Assembly: GCA_905182555.1 (NCBI GenBank)
Contig: CAJJBX010000011.1
Coordinates: forward strand, 1-64,000
Length of the DNA: 64,000 nucleotides
Origin: an uncultured Ilumatobacter sp.
Lineage (GTDB): Bacteria > Actinomycetota > Acidimicrobiia > Acidimicrobiales > Ilumatobacteraceae
Direction of reading: 5' to 3'
This document shows positions 46,799-55,456 of this stretch, piece by piece. The notes beneath the pieces are model-generated. The model was not told where the DNA came from. It searched no databases and saw only the letters and a program-made list of their open reading frames with translations. The position numbers were made by a program, and so were the translations under genes. Positions within the stretch are counted from its first letter, which is position 1, and each line of letters begins with the position of its first letter.

Positions 46799-49602
46799 AT
46801 GTCTAAGCCACTCGTCATCGTCGAATCTCCTGCGAAGGCGAAAACACTCTCTAAGTTTCTTGGCAGCGACTACGACGTGCGCGCCTCTGTTGGCCACGTC
46901 TCAGACTTGCCCTCTAAAGGGCTGAACATCGACGTCAACAATGGTTTCAAGCCGACCTACGAGTTGACCGAGCGCGGCAAGACTGTGGTCAAAGACTTAA
47001 AGTCTGCACTGAAAGATGCTTCCGAGCTCTATCTCGCAACCGATGAAGACCGCGAGGGCGAAGCCATCTCGTGGCACCTGCTCGAGTACCTCAAGCCCAA
47101 GGTCCCGGTCAAACGGATGGTGTTCCACGAGATCACCAAAGCCGCTGTCGACCACGCGGTGAACAATCCACGCGGCATCGACTACGGCATGGTCGACGCT
47201 GCTGAGACCCGTCGCCTACTCGACCGCCTGTACGGCTACGAAGTCTCGCCGGTGCTGTGGCGGCGCGTGAACCGCGGCCTGTCCGCGGGTCGTGTGCAAA
47301 GCCCCACGGTTCGCCTGGTCGTCGAACGCGAACGCGAACGCATCGCCTTCGTCAGCGCCGACTACTGGGACATCGACGCGATCACCGCAACCGATCCGTC
47401 GTTCGATTCCAAGCTCGTCGGCGTCGCCGGTTCAAAGGTGGCCAGCGGCAAAGACTTCAACGACAACGGTGAAGTGATCACGCCAAAGAGCGGCAACACA
47501 CCAGTCCAGTTGACAGAAGGTCGCGCTCGCGGGCTTGCTGAGGGCCTCGAAGGCAAACAGTTCACGGTCCGCTCCGTTGAAGAGAAGCCATATCGCTCGT
47601 CACCCAAGGCGCCATTCATGACCTCGACGCTGCAGCAAGAAGGCGGCCGCAAGCTCCGTCTCTCTTCCAGCCAGGTCATGCGTGTGGCCCAGGGCCTGTA
47701 CGAGCGTGGCTTCATCACGTACATGCGTACCGACGACGTCATCCTCTCCGAAGAGGCAATGACGGCGACTCGTGACGCAGTGACGAGTGAGTACGGAGCG
47801 AAGTACCTCAACGCCGCACCAAAGCAATACAAGAAGAAGACCCAGGGGCAGGATGCTCACGAAGCCATCCGCCCAACCACTCCGTATCGCTCGCCAAACA
47901 GCGTCTCGACCGAACTTAACAGCCAGGAACTTGCGCTGTACCGGCTGATCTGGCAGCGCACGTTGGCGTCGCAGATGGCCGACGCCGCTGGTGTCACGGT
48001 CTCGATCCGTCTCATCGCCGAGTCGCTTGACCGCACCTCCGGCGAGCTCGTCGAATGCGAGTTCGCAGCCTCCGGCACGACAATCACGTTCCCCGGCTAC
48101 CGCGCCGTCTACGTTGCATCGAGCGAAGAGACCGGCGAAGACGCCGCCGACAAAGAAGCACTCCTGCCACCGCTTAGCGCCGGCGACATGGTGCCGATTG
48201 CATCGATTGCCCCGAACGGCCATACAACTTCAGCACCATCACGTTTCACCGAAGCGTCGCTCGTGAAGCGACTCGAAGAGCTGCGTATCGGCCGACCGTC
48301 CACCTGGGCATCGATCATCCAAACCGTGCAGGACCGCGGCTACGTGTGGAAGAAGGGTCAGGCACTCGTCCCGACCTGGACCGCATTCGCTGTCATCCGA
48401 TTGCTCGAAGAGCACTTCGAAGCGCTCGTCGACTACGAGTTCACGGCATCGACCGAACACGACCTTGACGCGATTGCTGCTGGCACTCGACAGAAAGACC
48501 AGTGGCTCCAGCGCTTCTACTGGGGCGACCAGGGCGACGCGAGCGTTCCCCCCATCACGGCCGAGGCCGGCGACGGCGACGATGCGCTACTCGGCCTGAA
48601 GCGTCTGGTTGAAGAGAACCTCGACGAAATCGACGCTGCCGAGATCAACATGAATTAGGCGAACACCCTGAGATGGGTGGCCCTGTTAACATTATGAAGG
48701 GCAAATATGGCCCGTATGTAAAATGGGAAAAAATCAATGCGTCGGTTCCTGACGATTTACCACCAGACGAACTCACCGTCGAGAAGGCCCTTGAGCTGCT
48801 CAACGCCCCGAAGATGGAGGATCCGATCGGCGAGCTCGACGGGCTCCCCGTCTTCGCCAAGAACGGGCGCTACGGCCCCTACGTGCAGTGGGGCGATCAC
48901 GACAACCCGCCGCCCGGTATGGAGAAGCCGAAGATGTCGTCGCTCTTCTCGACCATGGTATTCGAAGACGTCACGATGGCCGACGCCGAAAAGCTGCTGC
49001 GGCTCCCGCGCCATCTCGGCGACGACCCTGCTGATGGCATCGGGATCTTCTCAAATAACGGTCGATACGGCCCGTACGTGATGAAAGAAAAGGACTATCG
49101 GAACATCGATTCCGAAGACCAGCTGCTCACGATCACACTCGACGAAGCCCTGAAGATCTATTCCGAGCCAAAGGTCTACAAGCGCGGCGGCGCCAACCTC
49201 GCGGCCAAGGGCCCGCTCAAGGAGTTCGGCACCGACCCGGTGTCGGAGAAGAACGTCACCGCCAAGGACGGCCGCTTCGGCGTGTACGTCACCGACGGCG
49301 AAACCAACGCGTCACTCGGCAAGGGTGACCGTCTCGAAGAGATCAGCCCCGAACGGGCTTACGAGCTGCTGGCAATCCGTCGCGAAGCAATGATTGCCAA
49401 GGGCGGCACCCCGGGCAAGAAGGCCAAGGCGACGAAGAAGAAGGCTGCTGCCAAGAAGAAGGCTGCAACAAAGAAGACCGCTACAGCCAAGAAGAAGGCG
49501 CCAACAAAGAAAGCCGCTACCAAGAAAGCCGCTACTAAGAAGAAGGCCGCAACAGCCAAGACCGCTGCAGCCAAACCAGTCATCACCGACATCAACGACT
49601 GA
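46799..49602 (+). CDS. topA: DNA topoisomerase I (frame break at 48655)
   Basis: This type IA topoisomerase relaxes negative supercoils. The TOPRIM start VIVESPAKAKTLSKFLG, the acidic DEDREGEA motif, and the active-site tyrosine in GFITYMRTDD (about residue 308) are intact. The frame stops at 48658; one extra T at a TT run would continue it as NLGEHPEMGG into the C-terminal repeats (GKYGPYVKW, GRYGPYVQWG, GRYGPYVMKE, GRFGVYVTDG) and a lysine-rich tail typical of Actinobacteria. The catalytic core is complete even without the tail. It heads the topA-tmk-holB set. Confidence 0.92.
48650..48770 (+). other. AT-rich patch inside topA
   Basis: Codons here (for example AAC ATT ATG AAG and AAA TGG GAA AAA) are much richer in A and T than in the rest of topA. 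The patch starts at the frame break and covers one C-terminal repeat, GKYGPYVKWEKINASV. It could be a recombined segment or an assembly join. Confidence 0.55.
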
Positions 49603-49615
49603 CTGCCACGCCGGC

Positions 49616-49676
49616 TGTCACAACGAGGTCTGTCACAACGAGGTCTGTCACAACGAGGTCAAACCTCGGTGTGACA
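49616..49676. repeat. Family A palindrome, copy 3, with tripled left arm
   Basis: Three exact direct copies of TGTCACAACGAGGTC (49616-49660) are followed by one right arm ACCTCGGTGTGACA (to 49676). Any one left arm can pair with the single right arm. It lies 13 bases past the topA stop and before tmk. Confidence 0.85.
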
Positions 49677-49716
49677 AAACTGGCACGCTCATTCGTCTTC
49701 GGTAACATCCAGCCTC

Positions 49717-50325
49717 GTGACGTCACCGCACTACATCGCCTTCGAAGGTGCTGAAGCCTGCGGCAAGTCCACGCAAGCTGCCCTGCTTGCTACCCGGATG
49801 GACGCCGTACTCACTCGCGAAACGGGTGGGACCGCAGTTGGGGCAAGGCTTCGCGCGATTCTGCACGACAACTCGGTGATGAACTTGACGCCGCGGGCCG
49901 AGGCCTTGATGACAGCGGCCGATCGCGCTCAGCATCTTGCCGAAGTCGTTGGCCCCGCGCTTGACGGCGGCCGCAGCGTGGTCAGTGACCGGTCGCTGTA
50001 CTCGACGCTCGCGTACCAGGGCTACGGCCGCGAGCTCGACGTCGAAGAGCTCACCATCATCAACGACTGGGCGATTAACGCTTGCTGGCCCGAGACCGTG
50101 ATCTTCCTCGACACCCCCGATGAGCTCATTGCCGAGCGGCTCCAAGAGCGTGAGCTCGACCGGTTCGAAGCGGCGGGCGAGGCCTTTCACCAACGTGTGA
50201 TCGAAGGATTCCGCACGATGGCGTCCGGTAACACCGAAAGGTGGATCACGGTCGACAGTCGTGGTTCGATCGACGAGGTCGAAGCTTCGATCGTCGCCGC
50301 CCTGACCGAGCGAGGCGTGCTGTGA
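49717..50325 (+). CDS. tmk: Thymidylate kinase
   Basis: This kinase phosphorylates dTMP to dTDP. The P-loop reads GAEACGKSTQ at residues 10-19, followed by RETGGT and the DRSLYSTLAYQGYGR motif that binds dTMP. A GTG at 49717 is the start. It overlaps the next gene as GTGA, giving a topA-tmk-holB order widely conserved in Actinobacteria. The length of 202 residues is normal. Confidence 0.9.
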   Translation: MTSPHYIAFEGAEACGKSTQAALLATRMDAVLTRETGGTAVGARLRAILHDNSVMNLTPRAEALMTAADRAQHLAEVVGPALDGGRSVVSDRSLYSTLAYQGYGRELDVEELTIINDWAINACWPETVIFLDTPDELIAERLQERELDRFEAAGEAFHQRVIEGFRTMASGNTERWITVDSRGSIDEVEASIVAALTERGVL

Positions 50326-51542
50326 CCGAATTCGACTCCGGGCAGCCGAGCGACGACGACATGACCGAGGAGCAGCTCGAAGCAGCGATGCTCGCCGACG
50401 AGCAGGCTGCAGCTGCTCCGACAACTCCTGACGCGCCCACCTCCAGGAGGCCCGAACTCGGCGACCCGGGTTCGGTGTGGGACGACGTCGTCGGGCAGAA
50501 GCCCGCCGTCGAGCACCTCCGCGCCGCAGCGGCGCGAGGGCCCGTCCACGCCTACCTGTTTGTCGGGCCAGCCGGATCGACCAAGCTCGAAGCTGCCCGC
50601 GCATTCGCAGCAAGCCTGATGTCCAGTGGCGAAGATCGTGAGCAGCGCGATGCGCGGCTGATCCTCGCTGGCGAGCATCCCGACGTACGCGAAGTGCATC
50701 GCATCGGCGCGTCTATCTCGGCCGATCAGGCCAAAGAGGTCGTGCGCGTCAGCTCACTCGCACCCACCGAAGGCGCCCGTAAGGTGCTGATTCTCGACGA
50801 GTTCCATCTTCTGTCGCCCAACGGTGCGGCAATGATGCTGAAGACGATCGAAGAGCCGCCGGATTCGACGATGTTCATCATCCTCTGCGACTTCGTACCT
50901 CACGATCTGATTACGATTTCATCGCGCTGTGCACGCATCGACTTCCGCACGATCGGTGCCGACGTCATCGCGGCCCGGCTCCTGACCGAGGGCATCAACC
51001 CGGCCGGAGCGATGGTTGCATCCAAGGCTGCGCTCGGCAACCTCGATCGCGCGCGCGTGCTTGCCACCGATCCGGCACTCGCCGAACGTCGCAAGGCATT
51101 CCTCGGGGCTCCCGGGCAACTCGATGGCACTGGCGCTGTGGCAATGCGTCTCGCGGGAGAACTGCTGGCCTTGATCGACGCGGCGGCAGCACCGCTCGCA
51201 GCGAAACACGAAAGTGAGATCGTCGACCTCGACGCCCGTATTAAGGAACACGGCGAGCGGGGCAGCGGCAAGAAACAGCTCGAAGATCGCCACAAACGCG
51301 AACTCCGACGACACCGCACCGACGAGCTCCGCTCCGGCCTGGCGACACTTGCATCGGTCTACCGAGATCAGGCGCTTGCCTCAACGACGCCCGGCAGCGG
51401 TGGTTTCGACATCGCTGGATGCGCTGACGCTGTCGCCCAGGTCCACAGAGCGTTAGAAGCGATGGATCGCAACCCGAACGAACGACTGCTACTGGAGTCG
51501 CTGCTTTGGTCGCTCCCCGTCACTAACGGGGCCGCTGCATGA
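50322..51542 (+). CDS. holB: DNA polymerase III subunit delta'
   Basis: This clamp-loader subunit is an AAA-type protein. After an acidic start (VTEFDSGQPSDDDMTEEQ) it shows VWDDVVGQKPAVEHLRAA, a degenerate P-loop GPAGSTKLEAA lacking the usual GK, and the sequence LDEFHLLSPNGAAMMLKTIE. Delta' subunits do not need ATPase activity, so the altered P-loop fits. GTG 50322 overlaps the tmk stop; an upstream frame is open but lies within tmk. The C-terminal half carries the helical clamp-loader collar domain. Confidence 0.87.
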   Translation: MTEFDSGQPSDDDMTEEQLEAAMLADEQAAAAPTTPDAPTSRRPELGDPGSVWDDVVGQKPAVEHLRAAAARGPVHAYLFVGPAGSTKLEAARAFAASLMSSGEDREQRDARLILAGEHPDVREVHRIGASISADQAKEVVRVSSLAPTEGARKVLILDEFHLLSPNGAAMMLKTIEEPPDSTMFIILCDFVPHDLITISSRCARIDFRTIGADVIAARLLTEGINPAGAMVASKAALGNLDRARVLATDPALAERRKAFLGAPGQLDGTGAVAMRLAGELLALIDAAAAPLAAKHESEIVDLDARIKEHGERGSGKKQLEDRHKRELRRHRTDELRSGLATLASVYRDQALASTTPGSGGFDIAGCADAVAQVHRALEAMDRNPNERLLLESLLWSLPVTNGAAA

Positions 51543-52132
51543 CATCCAGTGCTGCCGTTTGCGTGATTTCCTTGCGCAGTGTGTGCGCAAACAAATCACG
51601 AAAAAGCTGGGGGGCAGTTGGGCTGTTTACTACTCTGGCAGTGGCTGTCATCTTGCTGTTCGGCTCGGTCGCATTCGCTCATTCCGGGCTCGGCGCAGCC
51701 AGCCCCGGGCCGGGGGCAGTCGTTGGTGGCAAGATCACCACGATTCAGTTGCGATACAACAGCACGGTGACCGACCCTGCCGGGTCCGTCATCGATCCGA
51801 ACGGTGAGACCATCGGCAGCACGTTCACTCAGGACAGCAACCTGAGGGTGATCGTGTCACTCGACGACCCGTTGTCAGTACCTGGCCAGTACGCAGTGCG
51901 GCACATCACCACCGACGTCCAAGACAACGACCGCATCGAAGCCGCGTACCTCTTCACCTACGACCCCGCAGCGGCGCCGCCGCAGCTCGAGATCATCGCC
52001 GGTGACGATGGCTTCCCGTGGGTCTGGGTCATCGTCGGCGTCGGCGTCACCGCCATTGCTGTGTTCGCCGGGCGCCTGGCCACCTCAATGCAACGCGCTC
52101 GCGGTAGCGCTCCGGCCGGTCTGAGGGTCTGA
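51539..52132 (+). CDS. CopC-like copper-binding membrane protein
   Basis: This protein has a signal sequence (LFTTLAVAVILLFGSVAFA) and a mature N-terminal histidine (HSGLGAASPGPGAVV) as in CopC domains that bind copper. A beta-sandwich follows (GKITTIQLRYNSTV, GQYAVRHITTDVQDND), then a C-terminal membrane helix (FPWVWVIVGVGVTAIAVFAG). ATG 51539 overlaps the holB stop as ATGA, and the start region runs through a family B palindrome, which is thus translated as CVISLRSVCANKSR. A later start near the signal helix is possible. Confidence 0.75.
   Translation: MTSSAAVCVISLRSVCANKSRKSWGAVGLFTTLAVAVILLFGSVAFAHSGLGAASPGPGAVVGGKITTIQLRYNSTVTDPAGSVIDPNGETIGSTFTQDSNLRVIVSLDDPLSVPGQYAVRHITTDVQDNDRIEAAYLFTYDPAAAPPQLEIIAGDDGFPWVWVIVGVGVTAIAVFAGRLATSMQRARGSAPAGLRV
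51562..51600. repeat. Palindrome, family B copy 2
   Basis: Arms CGTGATTTCCTTGCGC (51562-51577) and GCGCAAACAAATCACG (51585-51600) pair at 14 of 16 positions. They match copy 1 at 26019. It lies about 20 bases past the holB stop, inside the likely N-terminus of the CopC-like gene. Confidence 0.75.
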
Positions 52133-52133
52133 A

Positions 52134-52695
52134 ATGGTGAAATGGCACGTCCACAGTGAGCGCCGGATTTACGAATCGCCGTGGGTCAACCTGGCACTGA
52201 CGACCGTCGAACCACCCGGTGCCGAGCCGTTCGAGCATCACGTGATCCGTGCCCCAGGGCCGGCCGCCGGATGTGTGATCACGCGCGGCCTGCGCAACCA
52301 GCAGGAGGTCTTGCTGATTTTTCGCCATCGCTTCATCACCGACACCTGGGGCTGGGAGATTCCGGCAGGCGGCGTCGACACCGGCGACAACGCCGAGTAA
52401 CGGAGCCATACGAGAAGCTCTCGAGGAGACCGGCTGGCGGCCGACGGCTGACCCGACGCCCATCATCGTGTTCCACCCGAGCAACGGGCTCAGTGACCAG
52501 ACGTTCCACATTTTCCACTGCGCAGGTGCCGAACACGTCGGAGATCCAACCGACCTCACTGAGGCGAGCAGGGTCGAATGGCGACCCGTTCATGACGTCG
52601 TCGAGTCGATCCGTGCAGGCGATATCACCGACGGTCTGAGCCTCACTGCGCTGACCTCGGCGATCACACTTGGCATTCTTCACGTCCAGAGCTGA
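52134..52695 (+). pseudogene. NUDIX hydrolase with one-base insertion in the Nudix box
   Basis: This NUDIX hydrolase, similar to ADP-ribose pyrophosphatase types, starts at ATG 52134 (MVKWHVHSERRIYESPW). The first frame ends in the Nudix box at TAA 52398 (PAGGVDTGDNAE). Removing one T at 52398 gives NAENGAIREALEETGW, which restores the exact spacing G-x5-D-x7-RE-x2-EE of the Nudix box (Asp in place of the first Glu). The remainder reads VFHPSNGLSDQTFHIFHC to a stop at 52695. A sequence error is likely. Confidence 0.83.
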
Positions 52696-52730
52696 CTCCC
52701 AACAGCTCCCCATCGGTCATACTCTGAGCA

Positions 52731-53948
52731 ATGGCAGCCGAGTTCACAACGCACAACCGTGGGCTCATGCTTTGGCCGCCGGTTCGATTCGAAAAGCTCA
52801 CCTGGTTGATCTCAGAGGGCGGTGACGCCCGACGATCGTCTCGGGATCGCAGCTATCAGTCCGCCATCCTTGATCCAATTGCCGACGTCAGCATGCTGGT
52901 CCCTTCGGACTGCGCGCTCATCTCTGAAGATGTCCGAGCAGCGATTGCTCAGTTTGACGTTCGCGTCGGCGACACCCTGGCCCCGCTCGAACGCCTCCTC
53001 GTCCGGATCGAAGCATCGGCGTCGTCACGCATCGAGAACGTCGCTGCATCGATTCCTGACCTGCTGATGGCCGAGATCGGTGATGAGATGGGCCGCTCGG
53101 TCGCCGACGTGATCGGCAACGTCGACGCGACTGCAGCAGCCATCGAGCTGTCCAACGACATCAGTCCCGCCACGATTCTCGATGTCCACCGGGCGCTCCT
53201 GAGAGACACCCATCCGGTACTCGCCGGGAAGTGGCGCACCGACCCGGTGTGGATTGGCAGCTACTCGGCCGGTCCTCCCGGTGCGACTTTCGTCCCTCCG
53301 GCGGCCGATCGCATCCCCGATGCCATCGAAGACCTTTGCGAGTTCATGAACCGCACGGACATTCCGGTGTTCATCCAGGCAATGCTGATGCACGCCCACT
53401 TCGAAACGATCCACCCGTTCCCCGATGGCAACGGTCGCGTCGGACGAGCCTTGATCCACGCGCTACTACGTCGCGATGGGCTGACCAAAGCTGCGACCCT
53501 GCCAATCTCGGCGGGCATCGTCTCGCAGAAGCACCGGTACATCGAGGCGCTCACCGAATATCGATCCGGCGACTTCGTCCCGATCGTCGAACTCGGCGCC
53601 GACGCCACGTTCGCTGCGCTGCGCAGCGCGAGCATGCTGTTCGACGAGGTCGAACAGATCGTCAATAACTGGCGCACCGTTGCTGTCGGCGTCCGTGTCG
53701 ACTCGGTGATCCACCCAATCATCGACACGCTGCTCGCCCACCCGATTGTCGACGTGAAGTCGCTCAGCGAAAAACTCGAGGCCAGCCCCTCGTCCGTCGG
53801 TGGGGCAATTCGCCAGCTCGTTGATCTCGGCGTCTTGCAGGCACTCGACCCGACGGCCCAGCGTGGGCAACGCTGGGGTGCGCACGAAGTGATCCGCGTT
53901 CTCAACGCCTTCACCAGCCGCTCGATCAACCCGTTCGGCCGTCATTAA
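52731..53948 (+). CDS. Fic-domain protein with N-terminal inhibitory motif
   Basis: Fic proteins transfer AMP or other groups to target proteins. The catalytic loop HPFPDGNGRVGR, with its histidine at about residue 228, is complete. A motif SSRIEN at about residues 98-103 matches the class II inhibitory helix pattern (S/T)xxxE(G/N), so activity is probably self-restrained. A C-terminal winged-helix-like part (KSLSEKLEASPSSVGGAIRQ) suggests DNA binding. ATG 52731 is the start. The target is unknown. Confidence 0.87.
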   Translation: MAAEFTTHNRGLMLWPPVRFEKLTWLISEGGDARRSSRDRSYQSAILDPIADVSMLVPSDCALISEDVRAAIAQFDVRVGDTLAPLERLLVRIEASASSRIENVAASIPDLLMAEIGDEMGRSVADVIGNVDATAAAIELSNDISPATILDVHRALLRDTHPVLAGKWRTDPVWIGSYSAGPPGATFVPPAADRIPDAIEDLCEFMNRTDIPVFIQAMLMHAHFETIHPFPDGNGRVGRALIHALLRRDGLTKAATLPISAGIVSQKHRYIEALTEYRSGDFVPIVELGADATFAALRSASMLFDEVEQIVNNWRTVAVGVRVDSVIHPIIDTLLAHPIVDVKSLSEKLEASPSSVGGAIRQLVDLGVLQALDPTAQRGQRWGAHEVIRVLNAFTSRSINPFGRH

Positions 53949-53998
53949 TCCACTTCTCTCCAAATGGAGACCATCGCGCTCGGCCCTATCCTGTTGGG

Positions 53999-54985
53999 AT
54001 GACGTCGACGCTCGGTTCTGCTCCGTCCACCTTGCCGCAGGCCAACGAGTCGTGCTGGTGCGGCAGCGGCCGCAAATACAAGCGCTGTCACAAGAAGTCT
54101 GAAGGTCGAATCCTGCAAGGCCTTATCACGCCGATGCGCGAGGTCCCCGCCAACATCGCTCGCCCGCCCTATGCCGACACCGGCGAGTACGAAGCATGGG
54201 ACGAAGGCCGGGTCAAATCTCCCGAAATCATCGAGCGGATGCGCGCCTCCGGCAAGCTCGCCGGTGAGGTCTTGAAGATGGCCGGCGACATGGTCAAGCC
54301 GGGCGTCACCACCGAAACAATCGATATCGCCGTGCACCAGGCATTCATCGACGGCGGCGCCTACCCCAGCACAATCAACTACCACGGCTATCCCAAGGCC
54401 TGCTGCACATCAGTCAACGAAGTGATCTGCCACGGCATCCCCGACTCGCGCGAACTCCAAGAAGGCGACATTTGCAACATCGACGTCACCGGCTGGCTCG
54501 ATGGCGTCCATGGCGACACCAACGCCACCTTCTTCGTCGGCGATGTCGACCCCGAAAGCCAGCAGCTCGTCAACGTCACCGAAGAGTCGATGTGGCGCGG
54601 CATCGAAGCCGTCAAGGTCGGCCGCCCACTCAGCGACATCGGTCGAGCGATCGAAGACACCGTGAAGCCATACAAGTACGGCGTCGTCCGCGCATTCGTC
54701 GGGCACGGCATCGGCGAGCAGTTCCACACCGACATTCAGGTGTTGCACTACTACGACTCGCGGTCGAGCACGATCATGCGTGCTGGCATGACCTTCACGA
54801 TCGAACCAATGATCACGCTCGGCACGATCAACTACAAAATCTGGGACGACGACTGGACAGCTGTTACCTCAGACGGCAGGCGCACCGCCCAATTCGAGCA
54901 CACGCTCCTCGTCACTGACGAGGGTCCCCAAGTGCTCACCGGTGGGCCTGGCACTGCCAGCCCGACGGCTCCCTGGAAGCGCTGA
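53999..54985 (+). CDS. map: Methionine aminopeptidase with SEC-C-type zinc motif
   Basis: This enzyme removes N-terminal methionine. An N-terminal SEC-C-like motif (CWCGSGRKYKRCHK) precedes the catalytic domain, a feature of long actinobacterial MetAPs. The metal ligands are recognisable: aspartates in CNIDVTGW and HGDTNATF, histidine in VGHGIGEQFH, and glutamates in FTIEPMITLG and AQFEHTLLV. ATG 53999 is the start. Total length is 328 residues. Confidence 0.92.
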   Translation: MTSTLGSAPSTLPQANESCWCGSGRKYKRCHKKSEGRILQGLITPMREVPANIARPPYADTGEYEAWDEGRVKSPEIIERMRASGKLAGEVLKMAGDMVKPGVTTETIDIAVHQAFIDGGAYPSTINYHGYPKACCTSVNEVICHGIPDSRELQEGDICNIDVTGWLDGVHGDTNATFFVGDVDPESQQLVNVTEESMWRGIEAVKVGRPLSDIGRAIEDTVKPYKYGVVRAFVGHGIGEQFHTDIQVLHYYDSRSSTIMRAGMTFTIEPMITLGTINYKIWDDDWTAVTSDGRRTAQFEHTLLVTDEGPQVLTGGPGTASPTAPWKR

Positions 54986-54989
54986 TCGA

Positions 54990-55427
54990 TCAGCCGCCTA
55001 CGCGCGGGCTGAGATCTTTGATGTAGGCAATCACGTCGGCGATGTCGTCGTCGGTCAACCGGTTCTGTGGCATCTGCAGCTGGTAGTCAGCAAGCAGGTC
55101 GGCGCCGGGTTCCGCGATCGCTCGTACGAGGTAATCGTCGTCGGCGATCACTGTCGAGCCATCTTGGAGTTCTCGCTCCGATCCGGCAAGCCCGACCCAC
55201 GTGGGGCCAACGCCGCCTTTGCCATCGGTTCCGTGGCAGCCAGCACAGCCGCTGGACAGCGCAATTCGCTTGCCGCTCTCACCAGCCGCACTCAAGGTTG
55301 GTCCGGCATCACTCCCTCCGCCGCAGGCTCCGGCGAACAGGGCCAGCCCGACGATCAGGACACCGCTGGCGCGTCCTTGGCGGCCTCGTCCGGTTCGGTG
55401 CTGCGAGGTCAATTGCCCGATGGTCAT
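54990..55427 (-). CDS. Cytochrome c lipoprotein
   Basis: This small c-type cytochrome starts at ATG 55427 (MTIGQLTSQHRTG). A signal peptide ends in a lipobox LFAGAC, so it should be anchored to the outer face of the membrane. The heme motif CAGCH lies in SSGCAGCHGTDGKGGVGP, and a distal methionine is likely in YQLQMPQNRL. The end LTDDDIADVIAYIKDLSP is typical of the class. It may carry electrons to a terminal oxidase. It is convergent with map, with four bases between. Confidence 0.87.
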   Translation of the reverse strand: MTIGQLTSQHRTGRGRQGRASGVLIVGLALFAGACGGGSDAGPTLSAAGESGKRIALSSGCAGCHGTDGKGGVGPTWVGLAGSERELQDGSTVIADDDYLVRAIAEPGADLLADYQLQMPQNRLTDDDIADVIAYIKDLSPRVGG

Positions 55428-55456
55428 CGCTGCGAGTTTCGCAGCCCGCCGGTTAG

